Shown here one piece after another: positions 33,697-39,778 of a DNA stretch of 64,000 nt. The stretch's first letter is position 1. Each line of letters opens with the position of its first letter. The notes under the pieces were generated by a model. It did no database searches, was not told where the DNA came from, and saw only the letters and a list, made by a program, of their open reading frames with translations. The DNA lies in the NCBI GenBank assembly GCA_934718135.1, contig CAKUZW010000008.1, positions 36,895-100,894 of the forward strand, in the 5' to 3' direction. Both the position numbers and the translations under genes were made by a program. The stretch comes from an uncultured Candidatus Melainabacteria bacterium (lineage in GTDB: Bacteria > Cyanobacteriota > Vampirovibrionia > Gastranaerophilales > Gastranaerophilaceae).

Positions 33697-34574
33697 TAGT
33701 TAGCTCCTTTTTGAAGGGCTAATAAGGCTGCACCAATCATGCCGGAATAGTTTCCTGCTGTTGCTTTAACAACTTTTGTCGGGGTTGTGCAAATTTCTTC
33801 ATTTACAATTTTTTCAATCTTATCGGTTTCTACAAACTGTGCCAAAGATCCTGATAAAACCACGCATTCAGGGTCAAATAAATTGGCAAGTCCGATAATT
33901 CCGTTTGCTATATCGTTTTCCCAACGGTGGTAAACTTCTAGCATTTTCGGTTCGTTATTTTTTACTCCATCCATAACGTCATAAGTTGTGACATTTGGAT
34001 TGTTTAGCATTTCTTGTGCTGAAATTTTTAATCCGGTACCTGATGCATAGATTTCAAAGCAATCCCAAGAACCGCAAGTACATTTTCTTCTTTTGTCAGA
34101 ATACATTTTGAAATGCATTTCTCCTGCTGCACCATTTTGACCCTTTAAAAGCTTGTCATCAATAATAATTCCGCCACCGACACCTGTTCCAAGGGTAATC
34201 ATAACACTTGTTGAACAATTTTTAGATGCTCCGATTTCATGTTCTGCCCATGCTGCACAATTAGCATCATTTTCAACAAATACTGGTTTTTCTGAAAGCT
34301 CTAAAAACGGCATTTGCGGGTAATTTTTCGCAATATTTCCTGTAGAACCTAAAATTTCGGTATTTTGATTGTTTACAGCTCCGCATGTTGAAAATGCAAC
34401 GACATCAACATCTTTCTCATTTTTTTTGATTATATCAATGAATGTTTGTTTAATTTCTTCAAATGTTTTAGGTGTTGAATGTTTTTCAATCTCACTGATA
34501 ATTTCACCATTTTCATTAATGATTGCATTATAGATTTTTGTTCCGCCAACATCTATTGCTAGAGCTTTTCTCAT
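33696..34574 (-). CDS. nanK: ROK-family sugar kinase, probable N-acetylmannosamine kinase
   Basis: 292 residues. Seen: the phosphate loop AIDVGGTKIYNAII, VENDANCAAWAEH (catalytic Asp), LGTGVGGGIIIDDKLLKGQNGAAGEMHF and the zinc motif CTCGSWDCFEIYASG. ROK kinases act on glucose, ManNAc or GlcNAc; the gene directly upstream is nanE, which makes ManNAc-6-phosphate into GlcNAc-6-phosphate, so ManNAc kinase is the best reading. Glucokinase remains the alternative. Confidence 0.8.
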   Translation of the reverse strand: MRKALAIDVGGTKIYNAIINENGEIISEIEKHSTPKTFEEIKQTFIDIIKKNEKDVDVVAFSTCGAVNNQNTEILGSTGNIAKNYPQMPFLELSEKPVFVENDANCAAWAEHEIGASKNCSTSVMITLGTGVGGGIIIDDKLLKGQNGAAGEMHFKMYSDKRRKCTCGSWDCFEIYASGTGLKISAQEMLNNPNVTTYDVMDGVKNNEPKMLEVYHRWENDIANGIIGLANLFDPECVVLSGSLAQFVETDKIEKIVNEEICTTPTKVVKATAGNYSGMIGAALLALQKGAN

Positions 34575-34602
34575 TATTTATTCCCCTATTTTATTATTAT
34601 AA

Positions 34603-35295
34603 TTATTTATTTCTAAATACAAATCTTTTTGTGATAAGTTGTGGTCTTGTGATTGCTGAACCGATAACAACACAGTGAGCCCCCAGTTCAAATGCTTTGT
34701 CGATTTGCCAAGGTTCCCAAATTCTGCCTTCTAAAATAACAGGAAGATTTGTTTGTTCAACAAGTTGTTGTAAAAGTTCAAAATCCGGTTCATTAGCCGG
34801 TGAATTTGCCGATTCTAAAGTATAACCGGCAAGTGTTGTAGATAAAATATCTGCTCCTAAGTCTTTAGCTTTTACCCCTTCTTCAAGTGTTGAAATATCA
34901 GCCATTGCAAGACGTTTATTTATATGAATATATTTGATTAAATCTTGAAGTTTTTCTCCGTTTGGTCTTTTTCTTTGGGTCCCATCAGTTGCAATAATAT
35001 CTGCTCCCGCTTCAACAAGTTCCAAAATATCTTTAATTGTAGGAGTTATATAAACCAATTCTTTGTAATTTTTAGGAATTACATTAGGTTTAGTAATTCC
35101 AATAACAGGAATAGTGAAAAGTTTTTTCGCGTTTTTTACATCTCTCACCCCTGCAAGTCTAAGTGCTCCTGCTCCACCATTAACAACAGATTTCATCATA
35201 GCAATCATACATTGTTCCAAATAAAGCGGTTCATTAGGCATAGCCTGAACAGATACAACTACAGTTCCCTTAATTTTATTTAAAATATCATTCAT
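34603..35295 (-). CDS. nanE: N-acetylmannosamine-6-phosphate 2-epimerase
   Basis: 230 residues, TIM-barrel. Seen: VVVSVQAMPNEPLYL, GAGALRLAGVRDV, IPVIGITKPN, IIATDGTQRKRP and MADISTLEEGVKAKDLGADILSTTLAGYT, all typical of NanE, with the catalytic Lys in GITKPN. It serves amino-sugar (sialic acid or ManNAc) catabolism and is 28 bp upstream of the ROK kinase gene. No sialic acid lyase, transporter or nagA/nagB is in the window. Confidence 0.92.
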   Translation of the reverse strand: MNDILNKIKGTVVVSVQAMPNEPLYLEQCMIAMMKSVVNGGAGALRLAGVRDVKNAKKLFTIPVIGITKPNVIPKNYKELVYITPTIKDILELVEAGADIIATDGTQRKRPNGEKLQDLIKYIHINKRLAMADISTLEEGVKAKDLGADILSTTLAGYTLESANSPANEPDFELLQQLVEQTNLPVILEGRIWEPWQIDKAFELGAHCVVIGSAITRPQLITKRFVFRNK

Positions 35296-35328
35296 ACATG
35301 AAATTATATATTAAACAAAAAGTTTTGG

Positions 35329-35652
35329 TTATTTTTGAGATAGAGCTTTTGTAATTTTATAAAGTATTACAACAAGAAAGTCGTTTTTCTTGATGATTTC
35401 CAAATGTTTATATATTTCATCTAACAAATTTTCAGATGTGTTTAAATGTTCAAAATCAAATAATTCTGTGCAAGAGATGTTAAATGCAGATAGTAGTTTT
35501 TCAAGGGTATTTGATTTGACAAAATTTTGTCCTGTTTCAATTTTGCTGAGCGAACGTTGGGAAATATCAAGCTTTTCTGCAAGTTCTTCTTGAGAAATGT
35601 TCATCTGTTTTCTTAATTCGCATATTCTTTTCCCAAGTTGTTCTTTTATCAT
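35329..35652 (-). CDS. XRE-family DNA-binding regulator (module 3)
   Basis: 107 residues. Helix-turn-helix RKQMNISQEELAEKLDISQRSLSKIETGQ, then a helical C-terminus. Divergent from the third prepilin gene (36072) across 420 bp. AGAAAGGTAG lies before the ATG and TATAAT about 20 bases further up. TTAATAAG-type boxes cluster in the shared upstream region and are candidate binding sites. Confidence 0.87.
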   Translation of the reverse strand: MIKEQLGKRICELRKQMNISQEELAEKLDISQRSLSKIETGQNFVKSNTLEKLLSAFNISCTELFDFEHLNTSENLLDEIYKHLEIIKKNDFLVVILYKITKALSQK

Positions 35653-35702
35653 AATCTACCTTTCTGAATTATATTATTTTAAATAAATGTCTTATATAAG
35701 GA

Positions 35703-35764
35703 ATTAATAAGCGTAATTAATTTGACATAACTATTAATAAGTGTTAATTTAGACTTATTAAGCG
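35703..35764. promoter_or_regulatory. Promoter with repeated TTAATAAG boxes upstream of prepilin 3
   Basis: TTGACA (35722-35727), 17 bp spacer, TAATTT. Boxes ATTAATAAGCG at 35703, ATTAATAAGTG at 35733 (within the spacer) and the reverse form CTTATTAAGCG at 35754. Likely operator sites of the divergent XRE regulator, by inference. Confidence 0.5.
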
Positions 35765-35832
35765 TTATTTTGGTCAAAACAGGAATAGAAAAGAAAATAA
35801 AGCTAATAAGTAATTTAAAGAGAGGAATAAAA

Positions 35833-35904
35833 ATGAAAGAATTTTTTAAGGGAATAAGTTCGTTAAATTATTTATGTCATTCTGAAAGCTTAGAAAATTT
35901 GTAA
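35833..35904 (+). pseudogene. Broken prepilin leader: 23-codon remnant ending in a palindromic repeat
   Basis: AGAGGAATAAAA precedes an ATG that reads MKEFFKGISSLNYL and then runs into a dispersed palindrome (codons CHSESLENL) and a stop. Its position just downstream of the boxed promoter and its basic start suggest that this was the original beginning of the prepilin gene now restarted at 36072. It could instead be a translated leader peptide. Confidence 0.4.
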
Positions 35905-35952
35905 GGAAGAATGAGTATAAAATTTTCTTGCTATTCAGAATCTATCAATGTT
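35876..35952 (+). repeat. Dispersed palindromic repeat, copy 1
   Basis: 77 bp, begins GTCATTCTGAAAGC and ends CAGAATCTATCAATGTT. The outer 22 bases of each side are imperfect reverse complements, so it can fold into a hairpin. An inverted copy with about six differences lies at 38882-38957. Confidence 0.75.
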
Positions 35953-35979
35953 GATTTATTAACCAATCAAATGGATAGA

Positions 35980-36020
35980 CCCTGAATCACGCACGTCGCT
36001 ACCGCTCGTGCTGTTCAGGG
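35980..36020 (+). repeat. Palindromic element CCCTGAA..TTCAGGG
   Basis: CCCTGAA and TTCAGGG enclose a GC-rich core (CACGCACGTCGCTACCGCTC). Unlike the AT-rich surroundings; of the same general kind as the other repeats of this locus. Confidence 0.55.
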
Positions 36021-36071
36021 TGACGTGACCCTAATCCAATTTAGTAGTAACAAATAAGAAAGGAATAAAGT

Positions 36072-37217
36072 ATGAAAAATAAAAATCATGTCATTACGAG
36101 TCACAATGTTGAACAAGAAGTGCAAAAGTTAGTACGAAGTGACGTAGTAATCCCTAACAAATTAGGAAATGGTGAGACTTGTCAGGGATTGCGACACTGG
36201 AGATTGTTGTCTAACTTGAAAAATAATTTCTCAAAACCCGTTCGCAATGACATGGGGCGTCATCCTGAGGGCGATAGCCCGAAGGATCTAAGTACAAATA
36301 CGAACCTTAAAACCTCACCTGAATTTGTAAGTGATAAAAATAAGCTGGATTGCTTCGCATTCGCTCGCAATGACGAAAAAACTGTAACGAACCTATTCCC
36401 TTATTTCCCTATTTCCTTGTCCCTTAAAAAGAAAATAGATTCTTCGCCAAACGCACTCGCATTAAACGGATACGGCTTCGCCTTAATGCTTAAGCTCGTG
36501 CGGCTCAGAATGACGGCTTTTACACTTGCTGAAGGTGCTACGCACGTAGATTTGTCACCAACAAAGGTGAAATTTGCATTTACATTAGCAGAGGTATTAA
36601 TCACCCTTGGAATCATCGGAGTGGTTGCAGCGTTGACTATTCCGAGTTTGATAACGAAATACCATAGACATGTCGTGGAAACAAAATTGGTTAAGTTTGA
36701 TTCAATAATAAATCAGGCAGTGAGGATGTCGATTGCAGAAAATGATGATTTAGTGTTCAATTCTCCAGAAGACGTTGTTGATAAAGGACCGTATTTGAAA
36801 GAATGGTTTGATGAAAATCTTATGAAATATATAAAGGGAGATTATGATGGGGGAGTGATTCGTGATAGATACTATAAAATTATTTTTCATGACGGTACGG
36901 GTTTTGTTGCTTATATTTCTAACGCTGGTTCAAATATTTACTTCTTTTATTGTTTGGAAGCGAAGGATAAATCTTGTAAGCCGGAAAGTTTTGACGGGAA
37001 AAATACTTTTTTATATACGTATGAACCTAGTCAAAAGGCTGTTTTCCCCGGAAGTTATTATGTCACGGATGTGAATAAATTGAAGTATGGATTTGGGCAA
37101 GATAAGAGTTATGCAGGTGGTTGTTATCAAACAAACAGAACTGATCGTCATATGTGCACCCAATTAATTAAACAAAACGGTTGGAAAATTCCTGACGATT
37201 ATCCTTGGATTAAGTAA
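36072..37217 (+). CDS. Prepilin-like protein with a 169-residue leader made of translated repeats (module 3)
   Basis: 381 residues from the ATG with GAAAGGAATAAAG upstream. The pilin helix AFTLAEVLITLGIIGVVAAL begins only at residue 170, and a second FTLAE lies at residue 150 (FTLAEGATHV). Everything before is the translation of at least three dispersed DNA repeats. The head ends CTQLIKQNGWKIPDDYPWIK, as in the other two prepilins. Alternative starts are the ATG at 36510 (MTAFTLAEG..., formed by a repeat end) and the GTG at 36567 (reading KFAFTLAEV after it, with AAAG upstream), which would give a normal short leader. The true start needs experiment. Confidence 0.75.
   Translation: MKNKNHVITSHNVEQEVQKLVRSDVVIPNKLGNGETCQGLRHWRLLSNLKNNFSKPVRNDMGRHPEGDSPKDLSTNTNLKTSPEFVSDKNKLDCFAFARNDEKTVTNLFPYFPISLSLKKKIDSSPNALALNGYGFALMLKLVRLRMTAFTLAEGATHVDLSPTKVKFAFTLAEVLITLGIIGVVAALTIPSLITKYHRHVVETKLVKFDSIINQAVRMSIAENDDLVFNSPEDVVDKGPYLKEWFDENLMKYIKGDYDGGVIRDRYYKIIFHDGTGFVAYISNAGSNIYFFYCLEAKDKSCKPESFDGKNTFLYTYEPSQKAVFPGSYYVTDVNKLKYGFGQDKSYAGGCYQTNRTDRHMCTQLIKQNGWKIPDDYPWIK
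36090..36374. repeat. Nested dispersed repeats inside the prepilin 3 leader
   Basis: GTCATTACGAG at 36090 and its inverse form CTGGATTGC...CGCAATGAC at 36345-36374 bracket a stretch that also contains the hairpin CATCCTGAGGGC-GATA-GCCCGAAGGATC (36261-36288). All are read through in frame by the prepilin gene. Such elements are familiar to me as intergenic palindromes in many genomes. Confidence 0.65.
36438..36516 (+). repeat. Dispersed repeat ending CTCAGAATGACGG, copy 1
   Basis: Starts GATTCTTCG, contains CTCGCATTAAACGGATACG and ends CTCAGAATGACGG. A same-orientation relative lies at 39103-39185 with the same core and end. Its last ATG is in frame with FTLAE of the prepilin. Confidence 0.65.
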
Positions 37218-37271
37218 TTTTAGAGGTATAACGTTTGAATTCTTCCAATTTGAGCAAATGTTTTTAAAATA

Positions 37272-38534
37272 TTAATTTGTAGATTTTTTAGAAATAACAA
37301 GAGCATTTGATAGTGCGATTCCTCCAGGTTGGTGTGGTTTATTTACAATTTGTCCTTTTACATACATGACGGTTGAACCTCCTCCATCAAGATTGATTGC
37401 ATTTGTGCAACCTAAACTTTTCATAAGGTTTGCAAGTTCAACGAGTGTGAGTCCTACAGAACTTCCTTCTCTTCCGTCTGCAGTGATAAGGATTAAGTCA
37501 TTGTCTTTTGTATATCCAATAGCTGTTCTTGGATTTCTGCCTCCGATTGATTGAAGTTTTTGAGCGGTCATATCTATAAAAATTTGGCTGTCTTTAACTA
37601 AGTATGGGCCTCCGCTTATTATGTGCTGAACATTGTCCCACTTTGGATTTGTCTTGATTTCAACATCAACATATTCTGCTCCAAATAGTTTTCCTAATTT
37701 GGATTTTGGACCAACAAGGACGTAGCCGTTTTCAGGAATGGAAAGGGGATTGGCAGAAGCAGCAGTAATTTTGTTCCCAACTATTTGAAGTTGGACACCA
37801 TATTGCGGTGAAGCAGGTGCATATTTTCCCCAATCCCTTGTATAAGCTAAAATATATGAGGATAACATTCTTGGTTGATTTATATTATCTATTTTAATAA
37901 CTTGATTATTGCCGGTAATTGTCCCGTCAAGTTGGACTCTACCTGCATCATATCTGTCTTTAAATATTCCAAGTGCAACTCTATCATAAATTGGACCTGT
38001 ATAAATTTTTTCATCTATCATAAGTGTGCCTAAAGGAACTCCTGTTTGAGGTTTGAAAAATCCTCCATTAATGGCAACGATAGAATTTGTCCTTTGGGCA
38101 ATATTTCTTACTGTACGTTTGTTTGGAAGAGTCGTTGATGCGATTGCCGGTTTAACTTCGTAATTTGTAGCTACTTTGTTATTCATTTCAACAACGTTGA
38201 TTTTAACCGGCCGACCATGGTAGTATTTCACCATTTTGATATGTTTTATTCCGGTATCAACGTTATTGATTACATATCCTTTATATTTTGCTTTAATTTT
38301 ATTATCAAATTTCTCCTGTCTAAGTTGTGGATTCATCTCTTCTTGAATATATTGGCTCATTTCTTTTAAAGTTGGGGTTTGGATATTATTATTCGCAATC
38401 AAATCACTTGCAAATAGTGGAGGAATAAAAATTGTGTGTGTCAGAACTAAAGTTATAAAAAGCGAAAGAGTTAAGGCGTATTCGCAAGTCCTGAACGGTA
38501 AATGTATTTGTTTTTTTTCAAGAAGCGTATCCAT
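37272..38534 (-). CDS. Phosphodiester glycosidase family (NAGPA-like) exported protein
   Basis: 420 residues. One N-terminal hydrophobic segment (YALTLSLFITLVLTHTIFIPP, signal or anchor), a 100-residue linker, then the phosphodiester glycosidase domain: VAINGGFFKPQTGVPLGTLMID, RTAIGYTKDNDLILITADGREG and the signature CTNAINLDGGGSTVMYV. Family members cleave N-acetylglucosamine-1-phosphodiesters or act in exopolysaccharide and cell-wall teichoic-type metabolism; here the substrate is unknown. AGGTGATACT precedes the ATG. Its transcript appears to start with a hairpin (see leader feature). Confidence 0.87.
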   Translation of the reverse strand: MDTLLEKKQIHLPFRTCEYALTLSLFITLVLTHTIFIPPLFASDLIANNNIQTPTLKEMSQYIQEEMNPQLRQEKFDNKIKAKYKGYVINNVDTGIKHIKMVKYYHGRPVKINVVEMNNKVATNYEVKPAIASTTLPNKRTVRNIAQRTNSIVAINGGFFKPQTGVPLGTLMIDEKIYTGPIYDRVALGIFKDRYDAGRVQLDGTITGNNQVIKIDNINQPRMLSSYILAYTRDWGKYAPASPQYGVQLQIVGNKITAASANPLSIPENGYVLVGPKSKLGKLFGAEYVDVEIKTNPKWDNVQHIISGGPYLVKDSQIFIDMTAQKLQSIGGRNPRTAIGYTKDNDLILITADGREGSSVGLTLVELANLMKSLGCTNAINLDGGGSTVMYVKGQIVNKPHQPGGIALSNALVISKKSTN

Positions 38535-38587
38535 AGTATCACCTGATTTTGTGTGTTGGATACCTTTTTGTTTTTAGAGTGGGGTGG

Positions 38588-38632
38588 GGAATAACACTCG
38601 TCAGAGACCTATGAGGGCAAATAGGGTGTTCC
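38588..38632 (-). promoter_or_regulatory. Structured 5' leader of the phosphodiester glycosidase gene
   Basis: On the minus strand GGAACAC pairs with GTGTT..TCC (3-base bulge) around an inner hairpin CCTAT-TTGCCCTC-ATAGG. It starts at the expected transcription start and lies about 55-100 bases before the ATG. I do not recognise a known riboswitch. Confidence 0.45.
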
Positions 38633-38639
38633 TACTATT

Positions 38640-38668
38640 ATTGTAACATATTTTTACAAATACTTCAA
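38640..38668 (-). promoter_or_regulatory. Promoter of the phosphodiester glycosidase gene
   Basis: On the minus strand TTGAAG, 17 bp spacer, TACAAT; about 100 bp before the ATG. Confidence 0.65.
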
Positions 38669-38881
38669 TCCTTTTGATAGCAAGGGTTTTACAAATCTAA
38701 ATAGTGGCAAATGTACACTTTTGTTGTTGAGGGAACAAGGGGCAAGGAAATAAGAATTTTAAAGGAAAAAGGAAATAAGGGAGGAGGGAATAAGTTCATT
38801 ACAGAAGCTATTAAGGCTCTAGGGCACTAAGTTCTTTATATTTTTATTTTTCAAAATATTTTAACGTACTTATAGACTTTT

Positions 38882-38957
38882 AACATTGATAGATTCTGAA
38901 TAGCAAGAAAATTTAGTGCTCATTCTTCACACAAATTTTCTAAGCTTTCAGAATGAC
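38882..38957 (-). repeat. Dispersed palindromic repeat, copy 2 (inverted)
   Basis: 76 bp; the reverse complement matches 35876-35952 with about six differences and one gap. The two copies flank prepilin 3 and the phosphodiester glycosidase gene in opposite orientation. Confidence 0.75.
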
Positions 38958-39036
38958 AGTCCTATTAATGGGGTTCGGGGGCAAAGCCCCTGATGACTCG
39001 AGCCATTTAATCATTCGTGTTTTTCTTTTTCGGTTC

Positions 39037-39075
39037 CACTTTTTCTTTTTTCTTCGAAACAAAAAAGAAAAAGTG
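39037..39075. repeat. Perfect 15-bp inverted repeat
   Basis: CACTTTTTCTTTTTT, 9-base loop CTTCGAAAC, AAAAAAGAAAAAGTG. Could act as a terminator in either direction but follows no gene closely. Confidence 0.7.
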
Positions 39076-39102
39076 AACAAAAGCATTTATTTTCTTGTAC
39101 AT

Positions 39103-39185
39103 AGATCCTTCGGGCTACCTCACGCTCGCATTAAACGGATACGACTCCACCTTACATCTTCTGCTTGCGTGACTCAGAATGACGC
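39103..39185 (+). repeat. Dispersed repeat ending CTCAGAATGACGC, copy 2
   Basis: AGATCCTTCGGGCT, then CTCGCATTAAACGGATACG and CTCAGAATGACGC, shared in order with 36438-36516 and with part of 36261-36288. Confidence 0.65.
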
Positions 39186-39265
39186 AATTAATAAAAATAT
39201 AAATACCTTAATGCCGCAGTGCCCTAGTGACTTAAAACCTTCTGTAACGGACCTTTTTCCAAGAT

Positions 39266-39667
39266 CTATTTAATCATTGCGATAAATCTTTCTACAACTT
39301 GAGTCAAACCTTTAGAATTATTCATTTCTTTGTTTTCTTTAATTGAACTTGGTGTTTTGATTGATCTTGACAATTCAAAAGTTGTATGTTCATTTCCTCT
39401 TGTTATGCTTAAATCAGCCAATTTGCCAAATTCCTTTTCTTGCAGGCTATAATTAGTTTTTCCTATTGAACCTGCAAAAAATCCATGTGTATTTTTTCTT
39501 GATTTGTTTATTTTATCAAATGCACTATTTACAAAACTGTCTATTTGAGATTGTTTGGATGTAAATGTTATTGAATCTCCTATATTTACATTTGCATAAG
39601 CGTTTCTTTTATTTGTGCAACAATTTCTTGATCTATCAAATGGGATAACTGTAATTCCTCTAATCAT
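39266..39667 (-). CDS. Hypothetical protein
   Basis: 133 residues, basic and Ser/Thr/Asn rich, unrecognised. GGGAAGGATATTAAG gives a good ribosome binding site. It carries DSITFTSKQSQ near residue 32, a loose match to the F-x-(G/S)-K motif of other unknown proteins here. No signal peptide. It lies between the repeat region and the helicase gene. TTAATAAACG/TTATTAAACG boxes occur just upstream (39695-39725), reminiscent of those at 35.7 kb. Confidence 0.6.
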   Translation of the reverse strand: MIRGITVIPFDRSRNCCTNKRNAYANVNIGDSITFTSKQSQIDSFVNSAFDKINKSRKNTHGFFAGSIGKTNYSLQEKEFGKLADLSITRGNEHTTFELSRSIKTPSSIKENKEMNNSKGLTQVVERFIAMIK

Positions 39668-39778
39668 CTTAATATCCTTCCCTAAAACTTATTTAATAAA
39701 CGTATATTATACACTTATTAAACGTCAAAGAATTTTTGATGTCAATTTTGAGAAAGGAAATATTACTAAATATTTCAA

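Larger units (their letters stand above)
38669..39265. other. Gene-free, repeat-dense region
   Basis: About 600 bp without a supported gene. It contains the inverted palindrome copy 38882-38957, GGGGGCAAAGCCCC, a perfect 15-bp hairpin at 39037-39075 and the repeat at 39103-39185. A 106-codon open frame across 38953-39273 is made of these repeats and is not a gene. Confidence 0.7.

Noticed and set aside
38953..39273. 106-codon open frame on the plus strand
   Set aside because: It is made of several palindromic repeats and a poly-Phe stretch from the T-rich hairpin; no ribosome binding site and no protein-like composition.
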